A stretch of 64,000 bases of DNA, from positions 1 to 64,000 of the forward strand of contig CAYZCL010000111.1 in the NCBI GenBank assembly GCA_964476595.1. The letters are read 5' to 3'. The translations under genes were made by a program, and so were the position numbers. The notes below the pieces were generated by a model. The model made no database searches and had not been told where the DNA came from. It was given only the letters and a program-made list of their open reading frames with translations. Below are positions 44,346 to 54,466 of the stretch, in pieces. Source of the stretch: JALSRD01 sp964476595 (lineage in GTDB: Bacteria > Desulfobacterota > Desulfobacteria > Desulfobacterales > JALSRD01). Within the stretch, counting starts at the first letter, position 1, and each line of letters begins with the position of its first letter.

Positions 44346-45221
44346 ATGATCGAATTCATCCAGATGCTGGTCAACGGAATCACCGCGGGAAGCTCCTACG
44401 CGCTCATGGGGCTGGCCATGGTGATCATCTACAAGACCTCCGAGGTGCCCAACTTCGCCCAGGGGGAGATGGCGTTGGCCACCACCTATTTCGCATACAT
44501 GCTGCTGCACTCCCTGGGTTTTTCCATGCCGGCCGCCTTCGGCCTGGCGCTGCTGTTTTCCTTCGCACTGGGCTGTTTCCTGGAGTTCGCCGTACTGCGC
44601 CGGGCCAAGGAAACCAGCATCCTGGGCATGATCGTGATCACCATCGGCCTGGAGATGGTGCTCATGGGGTTCGTGTCCTGGAAATTCGGTGCCGAACAGA
44701 AGGCCATGCCCTTTCCGCTCACGCCATACGACAGCGTCGTCATCGGCGACGTTTTCATCAGCAGCCTGGAATTGCTGACCTTCGGCGTCACGTTGCTGCT
44801 GATGCTGGCGCTGTTTGTCTTTTTCCGGTACTCGAAACTAGGAGTGGCCATGAAGGCCACACAGCAGAACCGCATGGCCGCCCGCCTGATGGGTATCCAC
44901 ACCAACCGCGTGCTGATGATCACCTGGGGGCTTTCCTCGCTGGTGGGTGGCATCGCCGGCCTGCTCATCGCGCCGGTGATGATGCAGCCCTATATGATGT
45001 GGGATCCCCTGCTCAAGGGTTTCGCCGCCGCCGTCATGGGCGGCATGACGTCGCTGCCCGGGGCGGTTTTCGGGGCCTACCTGCTGGGCATCGTCGAGAA
45101 CCTTTTCGGCGGCTATGTCTCGCTGGAATTCAAGTCCGTGGTGGCCTTCGCGGTGATCGTGCTGGTGCTGTGCGTCAAGCCCAGCGGGATCTTCGCGCGC
45201 CACTACGTCAAGAAAGTGTGA
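44346..45221 (+). CDS. livH: Branched-chain-type ABC transporter permease (LivH)
   Basis: Second permease, 291 residues, highly hydrophobic. Family blocks GITAGSSYALMGLAMVIIYKTS and NFAQGEMALATTYFAYMLL near the N-terminus, and the coupling loop MKATQQNRMAARLMGIHTNR (about 160-180), are intact. The ATG at 44346 follows livM by 34 nt. Pairs with LivM in the membrane. Confidence 0.93.
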   Translation: MIEFIQMLVNGITAGSSYALMGLAMVIIYKTSEVPNFAQGEMALATTYFAYMLLHSLGFSMPAAFGLALLFSFALGCFLEFAVLRRAKETSILGMIVITIGLEMVLMGFVSWKFGAEQKAMPFPLTPYDSVVIGDVFISSLELLTFGVTLLLMLALFVFFRYSKLGVAMKATQQNRMAARLMGIHTNRVLMITWGLSSLVGGIAGLLIAPVMMQPYMMWDPLLKGFAAAVMGGMTSLPGAVFGAYLLGIVENLFGGYVSLEFKSVVAFAVIVLVLCVKPSGIFARHYVKKV

Positions 45222-45270
45222 CGGGTTCGTTTTGCAGACCGAAACCAGGAACGTCAGAAAGGAGGCGGAC

Positions 45271-46470
45271 ATGAAAAAACGGATGTTATGGACGGTGCTC
45301 GCGGCGGCGGCGGCGCTGGCGCTTGCGTTCACCCCGGCGGGCTGGGCCGAGGAGGGGGTTTCGGCCAACGAGATCCAGATCGGGCAGTGGGGCCCGCAGA
45401 CCGGGCCGGCCGCCGCGTGGGGGTCCGTGGCCCGCGGCACGGGCGCCTACTTCAAGATGATCAACGCCCAGGGCGGCATCAACGGCCGCAAGATCGTCTA
45501 CCACATGTTCGACGACGCCTACAACCCGGCCAAGACCAAGGCCGGCGTCAAGGAACTGCAGGAGGGCATCGGCATGTTCGCCTGGGTGGGCGGCGTGGGC
45601 ACGGCCCCGGGCCTGGCCGTCAAGGATTATCTCATGAAACGCAAGGTCCCCTGGATCGGCCCCTCGTCGGGATCGTTGCACTGGATCACCCCGCCCGAGA
45701 AGTACCTCTTCACCGTCTATCCCATGTACGCCACCGAGGCGCGCATTCTCTGCCGCTACGCCGTGGAGAAGCTGGGCAAGAAGAAGTTCGCCATCATCTA
45801 CCAGAACGACGACTACGGCAAGAACGGGGTCAAGGGCGCCCGCGAGGAGCTGGCCAAGCACGGGCTCAAGCTGGTGGCCGAGGTGCCGGTGGAGGTCAAG
45901 GAGGGAGATCTCAAACCCCACGTCATGAAGCTCAAAAAATCCGGTGCCGACGCCGTGCTGCTGTGGACCAGCGTCAAGCACGCCGTGATGACGGTGGGCA
46001 TCAGCAAGGCCATGAAGTTCGCCCCGCAGTTCCTGAGCACCAGCACATGCTCGGACTTCGTACTTATGAACCTTATCAGCAAGGGGCTCTGGAAGGGGGT
46101 CATCGCCACGACTTTCGCCTTGTTGCCGGACTCCGACAACCCACTGATGAAAAAGTACAAGACCGAAGCCTTCGACAAGTACGCCGGCAAGGACGAACGC
46201 TGGGGCCTGTTCTTCTATGCAGGTATCGCCTTTGCCGAGCCGCTGGTGGAAGCCATCCGGCAGTGCGGCAAGGACCTCACGCGTGAGAACCTGGTGCGCA
46301 AGCTGGAGGCCATGAAGAATTTCCAGGGCATCAGCGGCAAGATCAGCTACGCGCCCTTCAACCCCAAGGATCCCGCCTGCCGCCGGGGACAGAATTCTTC
46401 TTTCCTGGTGCAGTGCCTGGAGGGCGGCAAGGCCAAGAAACTGTCGGGCTGGATCACCATCGACGACTGA
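45271..46470 (+). CDS. livK: Branched-chain-type ABC transporter substrate-binding protein (LivK)
   Basis: Periplasmic binding protein of 399 residues. The signal peptide MKKRMLWTVLAAAAALALAF is cleaved after about residue 27 (GWA). The mature part begins EEGVSANEIQIGQWGPQTGP, and contains INAQGGINGRKI and IIYQNDDYGKNG, typical of the family. The ATG at 45271 has a perfect AAAGGAGG. Ligand not predictable by eye. Confidence 0.94.
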   Translation: MKKRMLWTVLAAAAALALAFTPAGWAEEGVSANEIQIGQWGPQTGPAAAWGSVARGTGAYFKMINAQGGINGRKIVYHMFDDAYNPAKTKAGVKELQEGIGMFAWVGGVGTAPGLAVKDYLMKRKVPWIGPSSGSLHWITPPEKYLFTVYPMYATEARILCRYAVEKLGKKKFAIIYQNDDYGKNGVKGAREELAKHGLKLVAEVPVEVKEGDLKPHVMKLKKSGADAVLLWTSVKHAVMTVGISKAMKFAPQFLSTSTCSDFVLMNLISKGLWKGVIATTFALLPDSDNPLMKKYKTEAFDKYAGKDERWGLFFYAGIAFAEPLVEAIRQCGKDLTRENLVRKLEAMKNFQGISGKISYAPFNPKDPACRRGQNSSFLVQCLEGGKAKKLSGWITIDD

Positions 46471-46555
46471 CGACGGCGCCGCATCCGACGCGATGGATTC
46501 CGGGGGCCGCCGGTCCCCGGAACCTTTTTCGAACCCTGTGACGCAACGGTAAGGC

Positions 46556-47365
46556 ATGACCATTTTCAGCGTGGAAAACCTGAGCATTTCTTTCGGCGGC
46601 CTCAAGGCCCTTTCGGGCATCAGCTTCGAGGTGACGGCCGGCGAGATTTTTTCCATCATCGGCCCCAACGGCGCCGGAAAGACCACGCTGTTCAACTGCA
46701 TCAACGGTATCTACCGGCCCGGCAGCGGCCGCATCCGGTTCAAGGGGGTGCCCATCCAGCGCAGGAAACCGGACGCCATCGCACGGCTGGGTATCGCGCG
46801 CACCTTTCAGAACATCGAGCTCTTTGCGCATATGAACACCTTAGAGAACATCCTGCTAGGCCGCCACATCTACATGCGCACCGGCCTGTTCAAAGGCGGG
46901 TTCATGTGGGGTCGCCGCTCTTTCGCCGCCCGCGAGGAGGTCGTGCACCGTCGCAAGGTGGAGGAGATCATCGATTTCCTGGAACTGCAGGCCGTGCGCG
47001 ACAAGCCCGTGGGCGGGCTCCCCTATGGCATCCAGAAGCGTGTCGAACTGGGACGCGCACTGGCGCTGGAACCCGAACTGCTGTTGCTGGACGAGCCCTG
47101 TGCCGGCATGAACGCCGAAGAGAAGCAGGACCTGATCTTCTGGGTCAAGGACATCCAGGACGAGATGGGGGTCACCCTGCTGGTGATCGAACACGACATG
47201 TCCATGGTCATGGACATCTCCGACCGCATTTTGGCCATCAACTTCGGCCGGCCCATCGCCGAGGGGACGCCCGGGGAGGTCCAGCAGCACCCGGAGGTGC
47301 TCAGGGCCTACCTGGGGGAGGACGAGCAAGGGCCGCTCCCCGAACCGCGGGATGCCTCCGCATGA
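46556..47365 (+). CDS. livG: ABC transporter ATPase (LivG)
   Basis: Cytosolic ATPase of 269 residues. Walker A GPNGAGKTT (about 38-46), signature region LPYGIQKRVELGRAL, Walker B LLLLDEPCAGMN and switch His in VIEHDMSMVM. The signature departs from the common LSGGQ, as is frequent in LivG. Extended by a short tail after AYLGEDEQG. Confidence 0.94.
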   Translation: MTIFSVENLSISFGGLKALSGISFEVTAGEIFSIIGPNGAGKTTLFNCINGIYRPGSGRIRFKGVPIQRRKPDAIARLGIARTFQNIELFAHMNTLENILLGRHIYMRTGLFKGGFMWGRRSFAAREEVVHRRKVEEIIDFLELQAVRDKPVGGLPYGIQKRVELGRALALEPELLLLDEPCAGMNAEEKQDLIFWVKDIQDEMGVTLLVIEHDMSMVMDISDRILAINFGRPIAEGTPGEVQQHPEVLRAYLGEDEQGPLPEPRDASA

Positions 47366-47380
47366 AGGTTCTCTGAAGAC

Positions 47381-48157
47381 ATGCAGCCCATACTGGAAAT
47401 CAAGAACATCGAGACCTACTACGATCTCATCTACGCCATCCGGGGCGTTTCCCTGTCGGTGATGCCGGGCAGCATTACGGCCATCTTGGGTAACAACGGG
47501 GCCGGCAAGTCCACCATTTTAAAGACCGTGATGGGCCTGATCGAGGACCAGCCCGACAAGGGCAGCATCGAATTCGATGGCCGCCGCATCGACGGATGGG
47601 ACACGGAAAAGATCGTGCGCCTGGGCATCTCCTTCGTGCCCGAGGGACGCGAGGTTTTCGAGGAGCTGACGGTGCGCGAGAACCTGGCCATGGGCGCCTA
47701 CACGCGCCGCGACAAGCGCGCGGTGGAAGAGGACTGCCGGCAGGTGTACCGCTATTTCCCGGTGCTGCGCGAGCGCGAGAATCAGTGGGCCGGCACCCTG
47801 TCGGGTGGAGAGCAGCAGATGTTGGCCATCGGGCGGGCCCTGATGAGCCGCCCGAGATTGTTGCTGCTCGACGAACCGTCGCTGGGGCTCTCCCCGCTGC
47901 TGGTCAAGGAGATCTTTCGTATCATCCGCACCATCAACGAACAGGGCGTCACCATTCTGCTGGTGGAGCAGAACGCCCGCATGGCGCTGGGGGTTTCCGA
48001 CACCGGCCTGATCCTCGAGAGCGGGCGGTTCGTCATGAAGGGCCGTTCCGAGGACCTGATGAACGACAGGGACGTGCGCGAGTTTTACATGGGCATCCGT
48101 TCCGAAGCTTCGGCCAAGGGCTACCAGCGCTGGAAACGCAAGAAGGCTTGGCGTTAG
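47381..48157 (+). CDS. livF: ABC transporter ATPase (LivF)
   Basis: Second ATPase, 258 residues. Walker A GNNGAGKST, signature TLSGGEQQMLAIGRALM, Walker B LLLLDEPSLGLSP and switch region LLVEQNARMAL. Completes a five-gene transporter and is followed after 271 bases by an acyl-CoA ligase gene. Confidence 0.94.
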   Translation: MQPILEIKNIETYYDLIYAIRGVSLSVMPGSITAILGNNGAGKSTILKTVMGLIEDQPDKGSIEFDGRRIDGWDTEKIVRLGISFVPEGREVFEELTVRENLAMGAYTRRDKRAVEEDCRQVYRYFPVLRERENQWAGTLSGGEQQMLAIGRALMSRPRLLLLDEPSLGLSPLLVKEIFRIIRTINEQGVTILLVEQNARMALGVSDTGLILESGRFVMKGRSEDLMNDRDVREFYMGIRSEASAKGYQRWKRKKAWR

Positions 48158-48231
48158 TAGCCGATGCCGGTAGGGCGGTCACACGAAACAAGAGTATCGA
48201 TCCGGCCATGCCGACTTTTTACCGGAGGCCC

Positions 48232-48262
48232 AAAGAGGCAAAGGCGCAAAGGCAGGGAGAGG
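48232..48262. repeat. Dispersed repeat copy (AAAGGCGCAAAG type, plus orientation)
   Basis: AAAGAGGCAAAGGCGCAAAG followed by GCAGGGAGAGG, 75 bases after livF. The core is identical to that at 31530-31541 on the other strand. Just downstream (48301-48345) the spacer is AT-rich with AAATTCAAGACTTGAAATTC-like short inverted units. Confidence 0.55.
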
Positions 48263-48428
48263 GGCAATTTGACTCCCCCTGACGAACCGGACGAAGCGCA
48301 CAAAACGACGAATTCGGCGAAGTTAAAATTCAAGACTTGAAATTCATCAGTATTGTCATGTGCCGGAACAGGCGCTGAACCCGCTGACGACCGGTACCTC
48401 AAACCCGGCACCTTGAAACATCTGACAA

Positions 48429-50261
48429 ATGGCCACAATCGACGACCAAAAAGAACAGACCGTTCCCGAGATCTTCAAGAAAGCCGTGGCCGAATACGGC
48501 AACCGGCAGGCCATGCGCTACAAGGAACTGGGGCTGTGGCACGACATCTCGTGGATGGACTACTACCGCCGCGTACGCCAGGTCGGCGCCGCCCTGATCA
48601 CCATGGGACTGAAACGGGGAGACTGCGTGGCCATCATCGGCGACAACTGCCCCGAGTGGGTTTTCATCAGCATGGGCGTGCAGTGCGTGGGCGGCGTGGC
48701 GGCGGGCGTCTATGCCACCAGTGCCTGGCCCCAGGTGGAGTACGTGGTGGCCAATTCGGAGGCGGTGTTCTTCTTCGTGGAAAACGAGGAGCAGCTGGAC
48801 AAGTGGCTGATGTTCCGCAAGAAGGTGCCGGCTCTCAAGAAAGTTGTCGTGTGGGACACCAAGGGACTGCGGGACTTCAGGGACCCTATGGTCATGTCCT
48901 TCGAGGAACTGCTCGAAATTGGACGCAAAGCGGATGAAAAACGGCCGGAACGCTTCGACGGACGCACCCTGGAGGTTTCACCCCAAGACCTGGCCGTGCT
49001 GATCTACACTTCCGGCACGACGGGCCCCCCCAAGGGCGCCATGCTGACCCACCGCAACTGCACCTGGATGGGCCGCGCCATCACCACGGAAAACCCCATG
49101 TACGACAGCGACGAGATTATGTCCTTTCTGCCGCTGTGCCACATCTTTGAACAGCTTTTCACCATCCTGGGGCACATCACGGTGGGCTACACCGTCAATT
49201 TCGTAGAGAGCCTGGAGACCGTCACCGACAACATGCGCGAGATCTCGCCCACCGTGGGACACGCCGTGCCCCGCATCTGGGAGAAGTACTATTCCTCAGT
49301 GCTGATCCGCATGTCGGACGCCACCTGGTTCAAACGGCAGGTCTTCAATGCCGCCTACCACCTCGGTCGGAAGCGGGCCGACCGGATCATGAACTTCCAG
49401 AACGTCCCCGGGTATCTGAAGACGCTTTATGGACTGGCCCACCTGGTCGTCTTCCGAAAGCTCAAGGAGCGTCTTGGCTTCGACCGGTTACGGGTGGCCT
49501 ATTCAGGAGCGGCGCCCATTGCGCCGGACGTGCTGCGTTTTTTTCAGTCCATCGGCGTCAATTTGATCGAGGGCTACGGTCAGACCGAGGGCACGGGGGT
49601 GACCTGTCTGTCACCCATCGGGCGGGTGAAATTCGGCACGGTGGGGCCGCCGCTCAAGGGCGTCGAGGTCAGAATCGCCGAAGACGGCGAAATCCTGGTG
49701 CGGTCGCCGGCGGTTTTCCGGGGCTACTTCAAGAACCCGGAAGCCACCGCCGAGACCGTTCGCGACGGCTGGCTGTACTCCGGCGACATCGGTGAACTGG
49801 ACGACGACGGCTATCTGCGCATCACCGACCGCAAGAAGGACATTATCGTCACCGCAGGCGGAAAGAATATCAGTCCCCAGTACATCGAGAACAAGCTCAA
49901 GGCCAGCATCTACATCAACGACGCGGTGGTTATCGGCGACCGCCGCAAGTTCCTCTCGGCGCTGATCATGATCGACGAGGACAACGTCATCAAATACGCC
50001 CAGGACCACAAGGTGCAGTTCTCCACCTACCGCGACCTGACCCGCGACGCGCGCATCCACCAGCTCATCCAGGCGGAGGTGGACCGCGTCAACGAGACCC
50101 TGGCCCGGGTGGAGAACATCCGCAAGTTCACCATCCTGCCCAAGAAACTGTACGAGGAAGACGGCGAAGTGACTCCCACCATGAAAGTCAAGCGCAAGTT
50201 CGTCAACGAGGCCTTCGCCGACCTGATCGAGGCCATGTACGCAAGCCCGCGCAAGCAGTAG
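48429..50261 (+). CDS. Long-chain-type fatty acid-CoA ligase (AMP-binding)
   Basis: A 610-residue adenylate-forming enzyme activating carboxylic acids to CoA thioesters. The P-loop LIYTSGTTGPPKGAMLTH (about 194-211), AMP motif EGYGQTEGTG and YSGDIGELDDDGYLRITDRKKD are present, with the family C-terminal domain in TPTMKVKRKF. The long form resembles ACSL/FadD15-type ligases. It follows the liv operon, and similar liv plus ligase neighbourhoods suggest vectorial activation of an imported acid; this is inference. Confidence 0.93.
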   Translation: MATIDDQKEQTVPEIFKKAVAEYGNRQAMRYKELGLWHDISWMDYYRRVRQVGAALITMGLKRGDCVAIIGDNCPEWVFISMGVQCVGGVAAGVYATSAWPQVEYVVANSEAVFFFVENEEQLDKWLMFRKKVPALKKVVVWDTKGLRDFRDPMVMSFEELLEIGRKADEKRPERFDGRTLEVSPQDLAVLIYTSGTTGPPKGAMLTHRNCTWMGRAITTENPMYDSDEIMSFLPLCHIFEQLFTILGHITVGYTVNFVESLETVTDNMREISPTVGHAVPRIWEKYYSSVLIRMSDATWFKRQVFNAAYHLGRKRADRIMNFQNVPGYLKTLYGLAHLVVFRKLKERLGFDRLRVAYSGAAPIAPDVLRFFQSIGVNLIEGYGQTEGTGVTCLSPIGRVKFGTVGPPLKGVEVRIAEDGEILVRSPAVFRGYFKNPEATAETVRDGWLYSGDIGELDDDGYLRITDRKKDIIVTAGGKNISPQYIENKLKASIYINDAVVIGDRRKFLSALIMIDEDNVIKYAQDHKVQFSTYRDLTRDARIHQLIQAEVDRVNETLARVENIRKFTILPKKLYEEDGEVTPTMKVKRKFVNEAFADLIEAMYASPRKQ

Positions 50262-50369
50262 GGACCATCGCACTGCCACCTGCAGCCGGAGCGCAGGCCG
50301 TTTGTTTCAGGCCCGTTCATGGCCGCGGCCGAAGGCGCTAAAACAGAAAATTTTATAGAAGAGGTGATA

Positions 50370-51701
50370 ATGGTCTTCCCCGTCGTGTCCATCGTGTCCT
50401 ACGAAAAACCCTTCGAATCCGTGCGCCGTGCCGTGGAAATGTGCGGCGGCCTGGCGGGGCTGCCGCGCGGCGCCCGCGTTTTCATCAAGCCCAACATCGT
50501 CTTCTGGACGCAGGCCACGGCCTTTCCCAAGTGGGGCGTGATCACCACCTCGCGCGTGGTCGAAGACATGGTGGCGCTGCTCCGGGACCACGGCATCGAC
50601 GACATCACTATCGGCGAGGGCACCGTGGTCATGGACCCGCGGGACACCGAGACCCAGCGGCACGCCTACCGCTCCCTGGGCTACGAGACCCTGCACCGGC
50701 GCTACGGCGTCCGGACGGTCAACGTGCTGCAGCGTCCTTTCCGCAGGCTGGACCTGGGCGATGGCGTCACGCTGAACTTCAGCGTGGACGCCCTGGAAAG
50801 CGATTACATCGTCGACCTGCCGGTGCTCAAGACCCACAACCAAACCGTGGTCAGCCTCGGAATCAAGAACCTCAAGGGGCTCATCGACATCCCCTCGCGA
50901 AAGAAGTGCCACAGCGCCGATACGGAGCGCGACCTGCACTTCATGGTGGCCCGGCTGGCCGACCGCCTGCCGCCGGTCTTCACCCTGCTCGACGGCATCT
51001 ACAGCCTGGAGCGGGGTCCGGCCTTCGACGGCCGGGTACACCGCAGCAACCTGCTGGTGGCGTCTTCCGACATCCTGGCCTGCGACCTGGTGGGCGCGCG
51101 CATCCTGGGCTACGAAGCCGGGGAGGTGCCTTACCTGGCCCACGCCTGCCGCAACCACGGACGTGCGACGGACCTGTCGGGCATCAAGGTCGCGGGGCGA
51201 TCCATCGAAGAGGTGGCAGGGCGCTATGAATACGATTTTAACTGGGCGCAGAACGAACGCGGCGAGCGCATGCCGCTGCCGCTGGTCAAGAGCGGCCTGG
51301 CGGGGATCTCGTACCCCAAGTACGACCTGAGCCTGTGCACCTACTGTTCGTTTCTGAACGGCGTGATCTTGTCCGCCATACGCGCCGCGTGGAAGGACGA
51401 ACCCTGGCAGGACGTCGAGGTGCTCACCGGTAAACGCATGGCACCCACGCCGGGAAAGAAGAAGACCATTTTGCTGGGCAAGTGCATGTCGCGGCGCAAC
51501 CGAAACCACCCCGACATCAACGAAGAGATCGCCATCCGGGGCTGCCCCCCAAAGATCGACGACATCATCGACGCCCTGCACCGCGCGGGCATACCGGTGT
51601 CGGCGGACTTTCTCAGGAACTACGAGCGGATGCCCGGCTTCTTCCTGCGCCGCTACGAGGGCAGGGCGGAATTCGACGAGGCCTTCTTCCGGATCGACTG
51701 A
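50370..51701 (+). CDS. DUF362 domain-containing protein
   Basis: A 443-residue protein of the DUF362 family. Blocks seen: ARVFIKPNIVFW, EGTVVMDP, DYIVDLPVLKTHNQTVVSLG, IKNLKGLIDIPSRKKCH and LLVASSDILACDLVGARILGYE. Near the C-terminus it has cysteines in LCTYCSFLNG, LLGKCMSRR and IRGCPPKID, consistent with an iron-sulfur site. The ATG at 50370 has GAGGTGATA immediately upstream. Function of the family is not established; here it follows the acyl-CoA ligase by 108 bases. Confidence 0.88.
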   Translation: MVFPVVSIVSYEKPFESVRRAVEMCGGLAGLPRGARVFIKPNIVFWTQATAFPKWGVITTSRVVEDMVALLRDHGIDDITIGEGTVVMDPRDTETQRHAYRSLGYETLHRRYGVRTVNVLQRPFRRLDLGDGVTLNFSVDALESDYIVDLPVLKTHNQTVVSLGIKNLKGLIDIPSRKKCHSADTERDLHFMVARLADRLPPVFTLLDGIYSLERGPAFDGRVHRSNLLVASSDILACDLVGARILGYEAGEVPYLAHACRNHGRATDLSGIKVAGRSIEEVAGRYEYDFNWAQNERGERMPLPLVKSGLAGISYPKYDLSLCTYCSFLNGVILSAIRAAWKDEPWQDVEVLTGKRMAPTPGKKKTILLGKCMSRRNRNHPDINEEIAIRGCPPKIDDIIDALHRAGIPVSADFLRNYERMPGFFLRRYEGRAEFDEAFFRID

Positions 51702-51707
51702 GCGCCG

Positions 51708-53339
51708 CTAGGATTTTCGGGCGGCCCGTTCGCGCTCCATGCGCCGCAGCTCCTTTTTCATCACCTTGCCGGTGGGGTTGCGGGGCAGTTCCTCGATGAA
51801 CTCGATTACCTCGGGAATCTTGTAGCGGGCCAGGCGGTCCGCAAGGAATTCCCGGATATCGGTATCCGTCAGGTTTTTCCCCTCCACCGGAATGACGAAA
51901 GCCTTCACGCGTTCGCCCAGCGCCTCGTCCGGCGTTCCGACCACGGCCACTTCGCGGATTGCGGGGTGCGCCTCCAGGGCGATCTCGACTTCCCGGGGAT
52001 ATATGTTTTCGCCGCCGCGGTTGATCATGTCCTTCTTGCGGTCGACGATGAAGATGAATCCCTCTTCGTCCATGTAGCCCATATCGCCGGTGTGCAGCCA
52101 GCCGTCCACCAGGGTTTCGGCGGTGGCCCGGGGGTTGTTCAGGTATCCCAGCATGACGGCCTCGCCGCGGATACAGATTTCGCCCTTCTCGCCGGCGGGC
52201 AGCTCGCGGTTGTCCTCGTCCATGATCCGGATTTCCTGCTCGGGCATGGCCACGCCGATGGATCCGGGCTTGCGCTTTCCCCGCGGGGGGTTGACCGTCG
52301 ACACGCCGGTGCACTCGGTGAGCCCGTACCCCTCGATGATTTCGACGTCGAATTTTTCCTCGAAACCCCTGATCAGCTCCGTCGACAGCGGCGCCGCACC
52401 GCAGAATGCATAGTTGAGCCGCAGGGCGGAACGGTCGACGGCGGAGGAGTCGATCGAGTAGTACACGTAGTTGTACATGGCCGGCACACCCATGAGGATA
52501 CTCACGCCGTTTTGCGTGATGGACGGCCAGAAATCGTCCGGTGAGAAGGCCTTGCGGACACACAGCGTCTGCCCGCAGTAAATGACGGGGTAAGTCCAGA
52601 CGCAGATGGGGTTGGTGTGAAACATGGGCAGCAGGATGAGCATGACGTCGTCGGGATTGAAGAGGCCGATGCTGGCCATGGCCCGGCAGATGGAGAGCTG
52701 GCCGGCGTTTTTGAGAAGGATTCCCTTGGGCTGCCCGGTCGTGCCCGAAGAGTAGAGCAGCAGGAACGGGTCCGAGGACTTCTGCGCAACCAGGGCTTCA
52801 TCGGAGGCGTACTGCGCGAGAATTTCCGAAAGCTGGCGGAGCCCGCTGTCTTCATCCCCGGCCGCGTCGTTTCGGACTTCGACCACCGGGGGCTTGTGGC
52901 GCGACTGCTCAATGCCACGGTTCATCTCGGGCAGAAACTCGCTGCTTGCAAATACCATTCGGGGTCTGGAGTCCTCCAGCAGGAAAGCGATTTCCGGACC
53001 CTTGAGCATGAAGTTGACGGCACCCGCGATGGCCCCGATCTTCTGGATGCCGAACATGACGGCATAGACCTCGGGCGAATTGGAGATCATCAGTGAAACC
53101 ACGTCGCCCCTGCCGATGCCCTGCGCTTTGAGGAAGTTGGCCACCCGGTTGGCGCGTGCATTGATCTCGGCATAACTGACGACCTGGTCGTAAAAACGCA
53201 CGAAGGGGTGATCGGGAATTTCCCCTGCGCGGGCCACGATCATCTCGGCCACGCTTTCAAACGCCGTGCGTCTGCCCTCGAGCAGGGGATGCTGATCCGG
53301 GGGGACGGGTTCCAGTACGACTTTTTCAGATGGGCTCAT
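51708..53339 (-). CDS. Acyl-CoA synthetase (AMP-forming), class I adenylate-forming
   Basis: A 543-residue ligase. Motifs: LLYSSGTTGQPKGILLKN, EGYGLTECTGVS, HTGDMGYMDEEGFIFIVDRKKDM, GGENIYPREVE and the catalytic Lys region NPTGKVMKKEL. A GGAGAGGTG site precedes the ATG. It lies 59 nt downstream of the APH-type kinase in the same minus-strand unit, a position equivalent to LvaE in the Pseudomonas levulinate pathway. The substrate may therefore be a short or medium hydroxy acid (inference). Confidence 0.93.
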   Translation of the reverse strand: MSPSEKVVLEPVPPDQHPLLEGRRTAFESVAEMIVARAGEIPDHPFVRFYDQVVSYAEINARANRVANFLKAQGIGRGDVVSLMISNSPEVYAVMFGIQKIGAIAGAVNFMLKGPEIAFLLEDSRPRMVFASSEFLPEMNRGIEQSRHKPPVVEVRNDAAGDEDSGLRQLSEILAQYASDEALVAQKSSDPFLLLYSSGTTGQPKGILLKNAGQLSICRAMASIGLFNPDDVMLILLPMFHTNPICVWTYPVIYCGQTLCVRKAFSPDDFWPSITQNGVSILMGVPAMYNYVYYSIDSSAVDRSALRLNYAFCGAAPLSTELIRGFEEKFDVEIIEGYGLTECTGVSTVNPPRGKRKPGSIGVAMPEQEIRIMDEDNRELPAGEKGEICIRGEAVMLGYLNNPRATAETLVDGWLHTGDMGYMDEEGFIFIVDRKKDMINRGGENIYPREVEIALEAHPAIREVAVVGTPDEALGERVKAFVIPVEGKNLTDTDIREFLADRLARYKIPEVIEFIEELPRNPTGKVMKKELRRMERERAARKS

Positions 53340-53398
53340 TTTTCACCTCTCCTGTTGGTTTTCCCACCGCCGCGGCCTGTCCTCGCGGGCAAACTCCT

Positions 53399-54466
53399 TC
53401 AAAGGTCCGAAGCTTCCATCACGCGTGCGGCGGCGGCGCACAGGCTCTGCACGGCCACGATGAGTGTCTTGAAGCGCCTGTCGCGTGTCTGTCCATGATA
53501 GTAACGGTAGTAGATCTGCTGGGCGATCACCGCTAGGCGAAACAGTCCGAAGCAGTAATAGAAATCGAAGTTGTCGGCGCGAAGCCCCGATGCCCTGCAG
53601 TAGCGCTCCACCAGTTGCCTGCGCGTCAAGGCGCCGGGAATGTGGGTGGGCATCAGGCGGATGGCCTGAAGATCCGGGGGATCGTCGGCCTGCACCCAGT
53701 AGGCCAGTGAATTTCCCAGGTCCATGAGCGGGTCGCCGATGGTGGCCATTTCCCAGTCCAGCACGCCGATGATGTTCAGCGGGTCGTCGGGGTCCAGGAC
53801 CACGTTGTCCATCTTGTAGTCGTTGTGGATGACGGCGGGACGCACCGGTCCGGCGGGCATCTTTTCGTGCAGCCAGGAGATGACGGCATCGAAATCCGGC
53901 GCGTCTCCGGTGCGGGCGGCCGTGTAACGGCGGCTCCACCCTTCGACCTGGCGCTGCACGTACCCCTCGGGTCTGCCGAAATCCGCCAGCCCCGCCCGGC
54001 GGTAGTCGACGGCGTGCAGCTCCAGCTGCACGTCGAGCAGTCGCTCGCACAGCCGCCGCGCATCGTCGGGGGACAGGTGCAGCCCCTCGGGCAGCTCTTT
54101 TCGCAGGATGATGCCGCGGATGCGCTCCATGACGTAGAAGGGGCATCCCATGACGTCCGGGTCTTCAGAATAAGCCAACGGACGGGGGGCATAGGGGAAG
54201 ACGGGGTGCAGGGCCTGCAGGATACGGTACTCGCGGCCCATGTCGTGGGCGCTGCGGGCCTTGGTGCCGAAGGGCGGGCGCCGCAGCACCAGTTCGCGGT
54301 CGCCGCAGCGGACCATGTAGGTCAGGTTGGAAAAACCGCTCGGGAACTGCCGGATGTCGAGCGGCCCGTCGAGGCCCTCGATGTGGTCCCGCAGAAACCG
54401 CTCGACGGCTTCGGCGTCCAGCGTCTCGCCTTCGCGTACCTTTACGGGGTTGTCGATCGTGTTCAT
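53399..54466 (-). CDS. APH-type phosphotransferase (ACAD10/11 N-domain / LvaA-like)
   Basis: A 355-residue kinase-fold protein. The phosphate loop FPSGFSNLTYMV (about 41-52) and the catalytic segment AVIHNDYKMDNVVLD (His214, Asp216, Asn221) with VLDWEMATIGDP (metal Asp237) are intact. The same domain forms the N-terminal half of vertebrate ACAD10/ACAD11 and the separate LvaA of Pseudomonas putida, which phosphorylate the 4-hydroxyl of 4-hydroxyacyl-CoA. Its ATG overlaps the stop of the upstream TetR gene in ATGA, and an ACAD10/11-like dehydrogenase lies upstream of that. Confidence 0.9.
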   Translation of the reverse strand: MNTIDNPVKVREGETLDAEAVERFLRDHIEGLDGPLDIRQFPSGFSNLTYMVRCGDRELVLRRPPFGTKARSAHDMGREYRILQALHPVFPYAPRPLAYSEDPDVMGCPFYVMERIRGIILRKELPEGLHLSPDDARRLCERLLDVQLELHAVDYRRAGLADFGRPEGYVQRQVEGWSRRYTAARTGDAPDFDAVISWLHEKMPAGPVRPAVIHNDYKMDNVVLDPDDPLNIIGVLDWEMATIGDPLMDLGNSLAYWVQADDPPDLQAIRLMPTHIPGALTRRQLVERYCRASGLRADNFDFYYCFGLFRLAVIAQQIYYRYYHGQTRDRRFKTLIVAVQSLCAAAARVMEASDL